From Bacteroidota bacterium (lineage in GTDB: Bacteria > Bacteroidota > Bacteroidia > Chitinophagales > Chitinophagaceae): DNA of 64,000 bases. The notes below the pieces were generated by a model. That model did not search any database and was not told the origin of the DNA. It saw only the letters and a list, made by a program, of their open reading frames with translations. The stretch spans positions 496,001 through 560,000 of the forward strand of contig JADJJH010000001.1 in NCBI GenBank assembly GCA_016706595.1, written 5' to 3'. Of the stretch, positions 51,201-60,250 are shown piece after piece (the first letter of the stretch is position 1; every line of letters begins with the position of its first letter). Both the position numbers and the translations under genes were made by a program.

Positions 51201-51772
51201 CATTTAATATTCCTTTGCCGGTAAGTATGTTGAATTTTACAGGTAAACGTATACAAAATCAATCTTTGCTTGAATGGCAAACCAGCCACGAAACCAATAA
51301 TCATTTCTTTATTGTTGAAAGAAGTAAGGATGCCATTCACTTCGAAACGATATCTGAAAAAATCTTTTCAAAATCACATCAAGGCAATAGTGCTTCGCCA
51401 TTAGATTATCAATTTATAGATCAACAACCTTTTTCACAGACCAATTACTACCGCTTGCAGCAACATGATATAGATGGTCAAATTACCTATTCAAAAATGG
51501 TACAGGTTTATTTTGATGAAATGAATAGAGTGCAACTGTATCCTAATCCTGTAATGGATAATTTGCAGTTGAGTATCTTTTCAAACACTCATTCAATAGC
51601 TAAAATAAGAATTGCAGAAGCCAGTGGGAAATTGATTAAAACCATTGATTTTAATGTAAGCGAAGGGGTAAATTCTTTACAAATTAATTTGCAAGATTTG
51701 GCAAGTGGTGTTTATTTAGTTACTATTTTCCAAGCAGAAGAGCCTATTTATAAAGGAACCATTCGTAAATAG
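48299..51772 (+). CDS. Large secreted protein with type IX secretion (type A) sorting domain
   Basis: 1157 residues from ATG 48299 (MKFIHNICLIFGIFTLVTHP signal peptide); the frame opens 16 codons earlier. The body is beta-rich, with repeated Cys, Asn and Thr motifs and CARDB-like segments such as CQTAVFSGVNMYAGGTYLLN. Near the end FTGKRIQNQSLLEWQTSHET is the common domain preceding the tail. The type A tail is MNRVQLYPNPVMDNLQLSIF then SGKLIKTIDFNVSEGVNSLQ and LASGVYLVTIF. Exported by the T9SS and likely attached to the cell surface. No enzymatic domain is recognisable. Confidence 0.87.
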   Translation: MKFIHNICLIFGIFTLVTHPVKAIYVPVAVSGFNADVVADVQFDALGSTNADFDGVSYVLMSQSYNPMGTSYMPTNNIVTSVIPATPGLTYNLAPYTANNSLRLSGATSGTLTFNTPQSASQIFVLGATGSGTASPDIIITFTDLTTQVFPAQLFLDWFFGAGFAIQGMGRTLRTTNVITNSTTDPRLYQVQLDLLPANYGKQIQSVTFNNTGAFLNVMGISINTPPAPYDPAVTAITSPAGNCFTATQTITANVCNFGSATINLGANPIAVTLKVIGPLGTNFYSTTLNSGLLTPAGSACQTAVFSGVNMYAGGTYLLNTSLVISGLPNAYLSNDSLSSPITKINFRPTAGPTYQLCQYCSIPFGQGLTVGGCATPINDSVTIQFTITGPCVDNVGSTAVGTSVGPPSNCADQYACNFANGILPILPAGASFITPSVLTVTHLSTIPGSFANEVRMNIFGSAPIGAGLYAPGLAGSTGTGSTDFTYSRTITGTTIGNIYSGISAGGTVNLGYWESFNDNFATSDIGINGGGNPTMATLKIYYQYVPASFSWFNVPSGGSNLYNFSPFDPISTPGSGLSNSNTVGTSTFYAACSGSPDCRIPVNLQINPTPLAFQDTLVFCEYAVGANSAIFDLTTMNGPVSAFDPLASVSYFNDEALFSPVPIPNNDTSSTNFVYVKVAYANGCFSKDSLLLNVNSLPEFPNNILTGFACIPSYIDVASLINPFSTVPPGTDTLYYNDATYTTMHPNPHMITNADTVYVVFATNSIPVCSDTATAYVDVAPLSNFISGQNTTTNISMPGYLGCNTVSLTDGQSDTIRSTMDCKRVAAVTDILNGTSLGTTTVCEDISSFTPYHNGQPYANRSYEINVANSDTAIVCLYYLDEDIQQYNTDAILSGWPLLPSAATFPLYVNNIAITKVHNGDLFTPGHIASSIPSSSISASYDATTTVWTICFPVSGFSHFYLHSRNPFNIPLPVSMLNFTGKRIQNQSLLEWQTSHETNNHFFIVERSKDAIHFETISEKIFSKSHQGNSASPLDYQFIDQQPFSQTNYYRLQQHDIDGQITYSKMVQVYFDEMNRVQLYPNPVMDNLQLSIFSNTHSIAKIRIAEASGKLIKTIDFNVSEGVNSLQINLQDLASGVYLVTIFQAEEPIYKGTIRK

Positions 51773-51784
51773 TAACAGGCTCAT

Positions 51785-52510
51785 TCACTTAGTTTTTGTA
51801 GAATATTGTAATAGCTTCTCCATCTCCATAATTTCTTTTTCATTGAGGTACCTCCATTTGCCAATCGCTAAATTGCCTAATTGAACATTCATAATTCGAA
51901 CTCGGGTAAGCGCCATCACATCATAACCAAGTGCTTCGCACATACGACGAATTTGCCGGTTTAAACCCTGCTGTAAAATGATAGTAAATTTTTTACTGCT
52001 CAGCATTTTTACTTTACATGGCAAGGTTTTAGTTCCTAAAATTTCAATGCCTGATGACATTTTTTGTATGAATTCAGGGCTTATACTTTTATTGACAATT
52101 ACCAGATATTCTTTCTCATGATGGTTTTCGGCTCGCAATATTTTATTCACAATATCACCATCATTGGTTAACATAATTAAACCTTCAGAATCTTTATCTA
52201 ATCGCCCGATTGGAAAAATTCGTTTTGGATATTTAAGAAATGAAATAATATTACTTCTATCTTGTAAATCGGTTGTACAAGTAATACCGGCAGGTTTGTT
52301 CAAGATCATGTACACCGGTTTCACCTTTGCCTTTTTGATATATTCAAAATCAACACTTACACTATCCGTCTCTTTTACAAGTTGGGTAATTTTTGCTACT
52401 TTATCATTAATCATCACACGGCCTTGCTCAACCAATCTATCGGCTTCTCGGCGCGAGCAATAACCCGATGAACTTACGAATTTATTTATTTGTATACCTT
52501 GCCTTTCCAT
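51785..52510 (-). CDS. rluF: 23S rRNA pseudouridine synthase RluF-like
   Basis: A 241-residue RsuA/RluB-family pseudouridine synthase. The N-terminal S4 domain (INKFVSSSGYCSRREADRLV) is followed by the catalytic domain: MILNKPAGITCTT, PIGRLDKDSEGLIMLTNDGD (catalytic Asp in GRLDKDSEG), KEYLVIVNKSI, GLNRQIRRMCEALGYDVMAL. The RQIRRMCEALG segment favours RluF (E. coli position U2604) over RsuA or RluB. It is convergent with the large secreted protein gene. Confidence 0.9.
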   Translation of the reverse strand: MERQGIQINKFVSSSGYCSRREADRLVEQGRVMINDKVAKITQLVKETDSVSVDFEYIKKAKVKPVYMILNKPAGITCTTDLQDRSNIISFLKYPKRIFPIGRLDKDSEGLIMLTNDGDIVNKILRAENHHEKEYLVIVNKSISPEFIQKMSSGIEILGTKTLPCKVKMLSSKKFTIILQQGLNRQIRRMCEALGYDVMALTRVRIMNVQLGNLAIGKWRYLNEKEIMEMEKLLQYSTKTK

Positions 52511-52825
52511 TCAAACGTAATATTACTCGCTTAATACGAAAGAAAAAAGTATGAAGCAATTCAAATTGCCTTACCACAAACACACATCCTTGTGAATTTC
52601 AATAGACAAACTAGGTTTCCTTTCACCACATAGATAAATAGGAGACATAGCCTTCCACAACTTGTTGTGCTCTGGAGGATACACTCATGTATTTCTAAGT
52701 TAACTATGTGGTTAATAAAAAACACGACAATTAGGGATATGCCCAAAAGTATGCTGTAATGCACTTTTTAAAATGTGTGTGGTTTCCATCCGAAATTTTA
52801 TATCTTGCTTGCCATTCGCTTGGCT

Positions 52826-54226
52826 ATGAATAAAAAAACTTCCTTATTAATATTTGCTTCACTTGCCATTTTTTTGGTCATCATTCATTGTGTTGATGTT
52901 TTTCTATTTGAAATCGGCCGAACCAACTTAATGATGTTTAGAGGATTGAGTATGTTATACTTGATTTATTTTGGATGGCAACAAAAAAAACTACCTACTT
53001 GGATACTCATTGCGATGATGATGGGTATTGAAATAGGTTATGAATTTCCTGAGACTGCTGTGAAGTTGGATGTATTGAGTAAGATATTTCTAAGGCTTAT
53101 AAAAACAGTGATTGCGCCACTTATTTTTGCCACTTTAGTAGTTGGCATAGCTGGTCATTCAAACTTGAAACAAGTAGGGCGAATAGCTTGGAAGTCATTA
53201 CTCTATTTTTACTTTGCAACTACACTTGCCTTGTTTATCGGTTTAGTGGTCATTAATTTGGCACATGCTGGGTCAGGCATACAACTACCCACTGATATTG
53301 ATCAAGTAATGCCCGAAACACATAAACAATCATGGCAAGATATTGTATTGCACATTTTTCCTGAAAACATTGCAAAATCGATATTTGAAGGACAAGTTTT
53401 ACAAGTGGTAATATTCAGTATCATCTTTGGAATAGCATTGGCCATGTTAAGCGATAAGCATCGCAAGCCTATGTTAGATTTTTCGGAAAGCATGGCCGAA
53501 ACGATGTTTAAGTTCACGAATATCATCATGTATTTTGCTCCGTTTGGAGTAGGAGGAGCCATCGCTTATACGGTTGGAAAAATGGGTATTGGTGTTTTAT
53601 TAAATGGAATTTATTTAGTGCTTACCTTATACATTGCACTTATTTTGTTTGTGCTTTTGGTGCTTTTGCCTATCAGCTATTTTTCGAAATTACATATTCG
53701 TAATCTTTTCAAAGCTATATCCGAACCATTTACTTTAGCTTTTGCTACAGCTAGCTCTGAAAGTGCTTTGCCAAAGGCTATGAAAAATATGGAACAATTT
53801 GGCGTACCTCGTAAAATAGTTTCGTTTGTAATGCCATTGGGTTATAGTTTTAATTTAGATGGTACCACTTTATACCTGTCGTTAGCGAGTATTTTTGTGG
53901 CACAAGCGTGTGGCGTTGAATTAAGTATCGGCAATCAATTATTTATTGTTTTTACTTTAATGATTACCAGTAAGGGTGTGGCCGGTGTGCCTCGCGCCTC
54001 TTTTGTTATTTTATTAGGTACCATTGCCTCTTTTTCATATTTAGGTTTAAAAGAATGGCCATTGTATATTATTTTAGGAATTGATGCCTTAATGGATATG
54101 GCACGAACCAGCATTAATGTAATGGGAAATTGCATTGCCAGTGCTGTAGTTGCCCGTTGGGAAAATGAGTTGGATGATGAAAAAATGAATCATGCGAATT
54201 TTTCCATTAGTGATCATCATGAATAA
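52826..54226 (+). CDS. Dicarboxylate/amino acid:cation symporter (DAACS family)
   Basis: 466 residues from ATG 52826 (MNKKTSLLIFASLAIFLVII); the frame opens 17 codons earlier but lacks a good start. Eight transmembrane helices plus two re-entrant loops. Family motifs are FATLVVGIAGHSNLKQVGRI, ATASSESALPKAMKNMEQFG (serine-rich HP1 hairpin), GYSFNLDGTTLYLSLA and KGVAGVPRASFVILLG (HP2). The protein takes up glutamate, aspartate or C4-dicarboxylates with Na+ or H+. Substrate cannot be told here. Confidence 0.9.
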   Translation: MNKKTSLLIFASLAIFLVIIHCVDVFLFEIGRTNLMMFRGLSMLYLIYFGWQQKKLPTWILIAMMMGIEIGYEFPETAVKLDVLSKIFLRLIKTVIAPLIFATLVVGIAGHSNLKQVGRIAWKSLLYFYFATTLALFIGLVVINLAHAGSGIQLPTDIDQVMPETHKQSWQDIVLHIFPENIAKSIFEGQVLQVVIFSIIFGIALAMLSDKHRKPMLDFSESMAETMFKFTNIIMYFAPFGVGGAIAYTVGKMGIGVLLNGIYLVLTLYIALILFVLLVLLPISYFSKLHIRNLFKAISEPFTLAFATASSESALPKAMKNMEQFGVPRKIVSFVMPLGYSFNLDGTTLYLSLASIFVAQACGVELSIGNQLFIVFTLMITSKGVAGVPRASFVILLGTIASFSYLGLKEWPLYIILGIDALMDMARTSINVMGNCIASAVVARWENELDDEKMNHANFSISDHHE

Positions 54227-54407
54227 ATTAGTATTCAAGTTTTATGGAATTAATATAAACAATTTTTGGATGTAAGGGTTTTGCTCTATAGTCAAAATAA
54301 TTCATTTACGTTTTCTTGAGCCCACGTCATATTGCTTGATTGAGGAATTATTTGCTAGTCTTTTTTCATCAAGTTTACTTATTTTTATGTTTCAAATAAA
54401 CCTCCTC

Positions 54408-57400
54408 ATGAAAGCATCTACAACCTTCTCACAGTTATTGATTTGCCATGTCAAAAAAATAGGTCAATGGCTTTGTTGTTTTCTTTATTTTATTTTACCA
54501 TCGAATTCCATCGATGCTCAATCGTTGAATGTGGTATCCAATATCACCGTTGTAGAGTCAGCAGGTACAGCCGTTTTTACAGTAAACTTATCGTCAGCAG
54601 CAGCCGGTACAGTAACGGTTAATTATACTACATCAAATGGAGGTGCAAGCAATCCCTCTGACTATCTAACTACCAGTGGAACACTTACTTTTATAGCAGG
54701 AGAAACTACAAAGACGGTTAGTGTTACTATCATAAATGATTTTCTTTTTGAGTTCACCGAGAGTTTTAGTTTTGTGATATCGAATGCTACAGGTGCCAAT
54801 ATTAATAATCCTTCACGTTCATGTTCAATTACAAATGATGATCCTCAATTTAGCATTGCAGCCGCTAGTAGCAATATCAGCGAATCGGCAGGCAGTCAAA
54901 GTTACACAGTAACCTTGTCGGCACCCCAGTTATACAATGCCTCAATTAATTATGCAACCTCAAATTTAAATGCCCTTGCAGGTTCCGATTATGTTGCGAC
55001 ATCAGGCCTTTTAAATTTTGCGCCTGGTGAAACAACCAAAGTATTTACCGTGCCTATTATAAATGATTACTTGAATGAAATAGGTTCTGAAAACTTTAGA
55101 GTTACTATCAGTTCGCCACAAAATACGGATGCCGGAATGCCAATGAGTATGAGTACTGTGAATGCAGATGTATCTATCACAAATGATGATCCAACGTTTA
55201 GCATTTCAGCTGCTTCCTCTTCTATAAGTGAATCGGCTGGCTCGCAGCTGTTTACTATAACTTTATCTTCAGCACAAGCATATACTGCATCAATAAATTA
55301 TGCAACTACTAATTTGAGTGCGATTTCAGGAACTGATTATGTAGCCACTTCCGGTACACTTTCATTTGCTGCCGGTGAAACTACTAAGGTAATCTCAGTC
55401 CTCATTCTTAATGATTTTCTATATGAAGTAGGCTCTGAAAACTTTAGAGTTACGATTAGTGCGCCTCTAAATTCGGATGTTGGTCTGCCTATGAGTATTG
55501 TGAATGCTAACGCAGATGTTAGTATTTTGAATGATGATCCTCAGTTTAGTATTAGTGCTGCAAGTACTATCATCATTGAATCTGCCGGTGTACAAACCTA
55601 TACAGTTACATTAACAGCACCACAAGTTTACAATTCATCGGTAAATTATGCCAGCTCAAATTTGAATGCTATTTCAGGTGTAGATTATGTGGCTACTTCT
55701 GGTACATTACTTTTTGCACCAGGTGAAACTACCAAAGTAATTACGGTTTCTATCTTAAATGATTACATAAATGAAGTAGGTTCAGAAAATTATAGGGTTA
55801 CCATCAGTGCACCGCAAAATACAGATGCAGGTATGCCTATGAGTATTAGTAATGCCAATGCAGATGTTTCGATTACGAATGATGACCCAACTTTTAGTAT
55901 TTCAGCTGCTTCATCAACTATACTTGAATCAGCAGGAACACAATTGTATACAATAACGCTATCTTCTGCACAAGTATATAATTCATCAATACAGTACACA
56001 ACCTCAAATTTGAGTGCACTAGCAGGCACCGATTATGTTGCTACATCAGGTACCCTGCAATTTGCACCCGGTGAAACTTCTAAAGTAATCATAGTTCCGA
56101 TTATTAATGACTATATCTATGAAGCAGGTAGTCAAAACTTTAGATTTACAATAAGTGCTGCACAAAATACGGATGTGAGCATGCCTATGAGTATAAGTAC
56201 CGCTACAGCTGATGTAGGCATTACAAACGATGACCCATTACTAAGTGTTGCATCCGCTTCGTATTCGGTGTCTGAATTAATCGGTGTGCAAACGTACTCA
56301 ATTACATTGAGTGCTGTACAATCTTATAATGTAAGTGTTAATTATGCAACCACAAATATCAACGCCATAGCGGGCAATGATTATGTAAGCACAACAGGTA
56401 GTGTAAACTTTGCACCCGGTGAAACAACCAAGGTGGTTTTGGTACCCATTATCAATGACTATTTATTTGAGAATAGTGCTGAAATTTTTAGATTCACAAT
56501 AAGTAATGCGCAAAACACAGATTCATTAATGCCAATGAGTATTGGCACAGGCAATGCAGATGTCTCAATCGCAGATGATGATCCTAGAATAAATATTTCA
56601 AATGCAGCCAATATTACTGAAGCATTTACGTACCAGAACTTTACGGTTACTATGACCGCTCCGCAAAGCTATCCTGTAAGTGTTGATTATATTGCCCAAG
56701 GTCTTACTGCTGTTGTAGGCACTGATTTTACCTTTAGTTCGTGTATTTTAACCGTACAATTTGCGCCAGGAGAAACCACAAAAAATATTGCCATTCGCAT
56801 ACTGGATGATGCCGTAGCAGAACCGAGTCAAACCTATTCTGTGATACTTTCCAATGCAAGAAATACTGCAGTGAATATGCCAATGAGTTTAAATACCTCA
56901 TCAGGTACTGGAAACATTATAGATAATGACGGTGCAGGATGTGGAAGTAATGTGCTTGGTGTGCCTGTAATATCTGGAACCACCATTTACTGCCCGAGCA
57001 CCAACCTTGCTCTTTCTGTGGCACCTGTGCCAGGTGCCATTGGATATTCGTGGATAGGGCCTAATTCATTTAGTGCCTCTGGCAATAGCATATCAATTGC
57101 GAATGTAAGCGCCATTCATTCTGGTGTGTACACCGTGAAAGCCTATAAATCAGGGAGTACAATCTGTGATAGTAGTGTAGCAGTCAGTGTAAATGTAGCG
57201 GTGGTTCCTTGTGCATCAACAGTGAGTTTGAAATTATACATTGAAGGCTATTATCTTGATTCTGGAAAGATGGCAGCCGTTTTATATAATCATGGCGAAA
57301 CCGATAATGCAACCATTACCGATTCGGTTGAGTTAGCATTACATAATGATACTGCTCCTTATGCATTAGTAACCACACAAAAGGTTGGACTATTTACCAA

Positions 57401-57785
57401 TGGCACTATACTTGCTACTTTTCCATCTATTACGGGTACGTATTATGTAGCGGTAAAGCATTCTAGTGCAGTACAAACATGGTCGGCTATACCCTTAACC
57501 CTGGGGCCAAATCCGGCAGTATACGATTTCACCAATTCGGCCTCGCAAGCTTTTGGAAGTAATTTGGTTATGGTAGATCCAGGTGTTTTTGCTTTGTACA
57601 ATGGCGATATTAATCAAGATGATAACATAGATCTATTGGATGCCAGTATTATGGAAGAAAAAATTTCGAATTTTGAAACCTGTTTTTTACCCACCGATTT
57701 AAATGGAGATGGGAATACAGACTTATTAGATTCACCTTATTTAGAGAATAATATTAATTTATTTGTGTTTTCGAATCATCCGTAA
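54408..57785 (+). CDS. Secreted protein with seven Calx-beta repeats, Ig-like and dockerin-like C-terminal module
   Basis: 1125 residues from ATG 54408 (MKASTTFSQLLICHVKKIGQ); an ATG at 54387 is also possible. Seven Calx-beta repeats of about 110 residues each follow, recognisable by ESAG at the start, TSGTLxFAPGETTKV in the middle and NDDP at the end. After them an Ig-like domain (YCPSTNLALSVAPVPGAIGY, SGVYTVKAYK), then LKLYIEGYYLDSGKMAAVLY and a dockerin-like EF-hand pair (NGDINQDDNIDLLD and DLNGDGNTDLLD). No type A or B T9SS tail is visible; the terminal module may take its place. Probably a calcium-dependent adhesin. Repeats differ enough to be stable. Confidence 0.85.
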   Translation: MKASTTFSQLLICHVKKIGQWLCCFLYFILPSNSIDAQSLNVVSNITVVESAGTAVFTVNLSSAAAGTVTVNYTTSNGGASNPSDYLTTSGTLTFIAGETTKTVSVTIINDFLFEFTESFSFVISNATGANINNPSRSCSITNDDPQFSIAAASSNISESAGSQSYTVTLSAPQLYNASINYATSNLNALAGSDYVATSGLLNFAPGETTKVFTVPIINDYLNEIGSENFRVTISSPQNTDAGMPMSMSTVNADVSITNDDPTFSISAASSSISESAGSQLFTITLSSAQAYTASINYATTNLSAISGTDYVATSGTLSFAAGETTKVISVLILNDFLYEVGSENFRVTISAPLNSDVGLPMSIVNANADVSILNDDPQFSISAASTIIIESAGVQTYTVTLTAPQVYNSSVNYASSNLNAISGVDYVATSGTLLFAPGETTKVITVSILNDYINEVGSENYRVTISAPQNTDAGMPMSISNANADVSITNDDPTFSISAASSTILESAGTQLYTITLSSAQVYNSSIQYTTSNLSALAGTDYVATSGTLQFAPGETSKVIIVPIINDYIYEAGSQNFRFTISAAQNTDVSMPMSISTATADVGITNDDPLLSVASASYSVSELIGVQTYSITLSAVQSYNVSVNYATTNINAIAGNDYVSTTGSVNFAPGETTKVVLVPIINDYLFENSAEIFRFTISNAQNTDSLMPMSIGTGNADVSIADDDPRINISNAANITEAFTYQNFTVTMTAPQSYPVSVDYIAQGLTAVVGTDFTFSSCILTVQFAPGETTKNIAIRILDDAVAEPSQTYSVILSNARNTAVNMPMSLNTSSGTGNIIDNDGAGCGSNVLGVPVISGTTIYCPSTNLALSVAPVPGAIGYSWIGPNSFSASGNSISIANVSAIHSGVYTVKAYKSGSTICDSSVAVSVNVAVVPCASTVSLKLYIEGYYLDSGKMAAVLYNHGETDNATITDSVELALHNDTAPYALVTTQKVGLFTNGTILATFPSITGTYYVAVKHSSAVQTWSAIPLTLGPNPAVYDFTNSASQAFGSNLVMVDPGVFALYNGDINQDDNIDLLDASIMEEKISNFETCFLPTDLNGDGNTDLLDSPYLENNINLFVFSNHP

Positions 57786-57900
57786 GCGAAAATTGTAACT
57801 ATCATAAATTGCAAACGAATCTTCTTCGCATGTCTATTTTTTGAACTCAAATAGTATCGTATTACCTAACTGAAATTGGATATTTTCACAAGCATACAAA

Positions 57901-58410
57901 TTATACTTTATATTCGATACAAAGTTTTTCGAGTATCGTAAATACAGCCGGACAAACCTCTGTGTTTCGTAATGTAATAGCCTGTCGTTTTAGCAAAACA
58001 TCTTCATCGGTATAAGGGTAGCGCGCGCAATCTGAAGGACGAACATCATAAATACTGCACTCATTATTGGCTTGTAAAAAAGTGCATGGCTGTACTTGCA
58101 AAACATAATCATTGTCTTCATCTAATCGGAGATATTGATGTATAAAATCTCCTTCTTTTATGCCTTGATATTTTGCAATTCGTTTAATATCAGGAATTTT
58201 AAATCGAGGGGAGTGGTTTTTACAACAATTGGCGCATTGTAAACAATCAATTTTCGAAAAGGTAGCTTCGTGCAATTCAGGTAATATTTTAATTACTTTT
58301 CTTTGATCGCAACGTTTTAAAAAATGGGCATATTTTTTTCGATTGGCTTTTGCCAGTTTCTGCCAGTCGTGTTGAATTTCGTGAGTCATATATTGATTTC
58401 TATGTGACAT
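57901..58410 (-). CDS. YkgJ-family cysteine cluster protein
   Basis: A 169-residue protein with the zinc/iron-chelating cysteine pattern: CLQCANCC at residues about 66-73, then CTFLQANNECSIYDVRPSDC and the downstream CP motif (TEVCPAVF). Family members bind Zn2+ or an Fe-S cluster and are of unknown function. An N-terminal helical part (IQHDWQKLAKANRKKYAHFL) precedes. The start may be either Met in the opening stretch. A dispersed repeat lies between it and the threonine dehydrogenase gene. Confidence 0.85.
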   Translation of the reverse strand: MSHRNQYMTHEIQHDWQKLAKANRKKYAHFLKRCDQRKVIKILPELHEATFSKIDCLQCANCCKNHSPRFKIPDIKRIAKYQGIKEGDFIHQYLRLDEDNDYVLQVQPCTFLQANNECSIYDVRPSDCARYPYTDEDVLLKRQAITLRNTEVCPAVFTILEKLCIEYKV

Positions 58411-58467
58411 CTCTAATAACTTCGTAGGGGGGGGCTTTGGGATTTTGCAAAGCCTGCGTTTACAAGC

Positions 58468-58511
58468 GTAAATAATGGATTTACAAAATTCGAGTAACGA
58501 AGCATAAGAGG
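58468..58511 (+). repeat. 44-bp dispersed repeat, copy 2
   Basis: Second copy of the sequence at 3639-3682, ending cgagtaacgaagcataagag plus g. It sits in the 115-bp gap between two reverse-strand genes, next to a G-run of nine (about 58427-58435). Confidence 0.75.
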
Positions 58512-58525
58512 CTATTAGTGAAGTC

Positions 58526-59482
58526 TTAAACCTTGTCTGCCAAGTTCTTCAGCATATCAGCCGTCATCGTATCTAAATCGTATTGCGGTTTCCACTGCCA
58601 ATCGTTTTGTGCTAAACTATCATCTACACTGCCCGGCCAGCTATCGGCTATCTGCTGACGGAAATCGGGTTTATAGGTAAGGGCAAATTCAGGTATATGT
58701 TTCGAAATGGAAGCGCCAATTTCTTTAGGCGAAAAACTCATACCACTTAAATTATATGAACTTCGAACGGAGAGATTTGCTGCCGGAGCCTCCATCAATT
58801 CAATAGTTGCGCGAATCGCATCCGGCATATACATCATGGGCAAATACGTGTCTTCACTTAAAAAGCATTGGTAATCTTTATCACGCAATGCCTCGATATA
58901 AATCTCAATGGCATAGTCGGTTGTTCCTCCGCCTGGTGCTGATTTATAACTGATAAGTCCAGGGTAACGTAAACTTCTTACATCTACACCATAATGCGCA
59001 TGATAATATTCGCACCAACGTTCGCCGGCAAATTTACTGATGCCATAAATTGTAGTAGGCTCTATGATGGTATGTTGGGGTGTATTTTGTTTGGGTGAGT
59101 TTGGACCGAAAACAGCAATTGAACTAGGCCAATAAATTTTAGTAAGCTTTTCTTCTTTAGCAATTTCCAAAACGTTTAATAAACTTTGCATATTGATATG
59201 CCATGCTAAAGCAGGGTTTTTTTCGCCGGTGGCAGAAAGAATAGCCGCTAATAAATAAACTTGGGTAATATTATGTCGGATGATAAGTACATGCAACATT
59301 TCTTTATTCATTACATCGCAACTTACATAGGGGCCTGTACCTTTTAATAATTCGTGTTCATCGCGTAAATCACTAGCCACTACATTATTAGCGCCATATA
59401 ATTTTCGAAGTTCGGTGGTGAGTTCAACCCCAATTTGTCCGCAAGCACCTATAACTAGAATTTTTTCTTTTACGATATTCAT
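58526..59482 (-). CDS. tdh: L-threonine 3-dehydrogenase, SDR (epimerase-like) type
   Basis: A 318-residue extended-SDR protein. NAD-binding ILVIGACGQIGVELT (GxxGxxG), catalytic Tyr/Lys in IYGISKFAGE (YxxxK) and Ser in YWPSSIAVFGP. Later motifs GGTTDYAIEIY, YLPMMYMPDA and YNLSGMSFSPKEIGA match short-chain threonine dehydrogenases, which oxidise threonine to 2-amino-3-ketobutyrate using NAD+. Resemblance to UDP-galactose epimerases is expected from the fold. No kbl gene is in view. Confidence 0.87.
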   Translation of the reverse strand: MNIVKEKILVIGACGQIGVELTTELRKLYGANNVVASDLRDEHELLKGTGPYVSCDVMNKEMLHVLIIRHNITQVYLLAAILSATGEKNPALAWHINMQSLLNVLEIAKEEKLTKIYWPSSIAVFGPNSPKQNTPQHTIIEPTTIYGISKFAGERWCEYYHAHYGVDVRSLRYPGLISYKSAPGGGTTDYAIEIYIEALRDKDYQCFLSEDTYLPMMYMPDAIRATIELMEAPAANLSVRSSYNLSGMSFSPKEIGASISKHIPEFALTYKPDFRQQIADSWPGSVDDSLAQNDWQWKPQYDLDTMTADMLKNLADKV

Positions 59483-59501
59483 GTTCTATTTTTAATGATA
59501 G

Positions 59502-59509
59502 CAAATGTA
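59502..59509 (-). promoter_or_regulatory. -7 element for the threonine dehydrogenase gene
   Basis: Reverse-strand TACATTTG, 19 nt before the ATG. The -33 is not clear. Confidence 0.5.
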
Positions 59510-59541
59510 GAAAAAAATGCTTGATAAGTTTGAACTGTAAT

Positions 59542-60174
59542 TTAAGCATTGTCAAATTCTTCAAAAATTTTTTCAACTATTCTTGTATGAGAAATTTCAA
59601 AGCTGTTGATAAAAGAAATTAATATATAGTCGTTCCAAGTAGACAAAACCAAATCTGGGTTTTCATTAAATATGTCAATTGCATTTTGATTCATTACTTT
59701 TTCCAAATTAAAAATTGAGTCAGATTGTACGATAAATTTTCGATTGAAATGCTCATCGGTTCCTAATAGTTTATCCTGTCTATCAAACAACTTAGTGATT
59801 TGGTCTATGAATTCTTCTTTTCTAACAATCGTATTTTTTATCTGAAGTGTAGGTTTGTACATGCCAATGATATGAAATTCATAATCTCTATCTGTACGTT
59901 GAGAATCTCTGTTTGGTATTTGAAAAAATTTGTCAATCAAACATTGAGCTATATAATAGTTATTTCTTAATCTTAATTCAAACAAATTCTGGAACGTCAA
60001 TTCATGATTTGCATTTAGGTTCAACTGCTCACTTACGATAAGTTGTAGTTCCTTACTTGTGTAATTATGTTCTACTAATTGAATCTTATTTATATTATTC
60101 AATGAATTGAACGAACTCAATAGTAATTCTTCATCTTCAATATTGAAAGCGAATAAATTTAGTTTGTTTATCAC
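59542..60174 (-). CDS. Hypothetical protein of 210 residues
   Basis: Not recognised. Starts with GTG (MINKLNLFAFNIEDEELLLS). The composition is acidic and rich in Leu, Asn and Ile, helical by eye (EELLLSSFNSLNNINKIQLV, IYLIDKFFQ-like IAQCLIDKFFQIPN), with no signal peptide or membrane segment. The AT-rich codon use is stronger than in the neighbours. It has no operon partner and stands between two unrelated reverse-strand genes. Confidence 0.65.
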   Translation of the reverse strand: MINKLNLFAFNIEDEELLLSSFNSLNNINKIQLVEHNYTSKELQLIVSEQLNLNANHELTFQNLFELRLRNNYYIAQCLIDKFFQIPNRDSQRTDRDYEFHIIGMYKPTLQIKNTIVRKEEFIDQITKLFDRQDKLLGTDEHFNRKFIVQSDSIFNLEKVMNQNAIDIFNENPDLVLSTWNDYILISFINSFEISHTRIVEKIFEEFDNA

Positions 60175-60250
60175 AAAAAAAAGTAGGTTGTATTTCTAAA
60201 TATTATTTTTGTTTCAGTTTTGTAACTACAACTTAGATAATGTTGATTAC

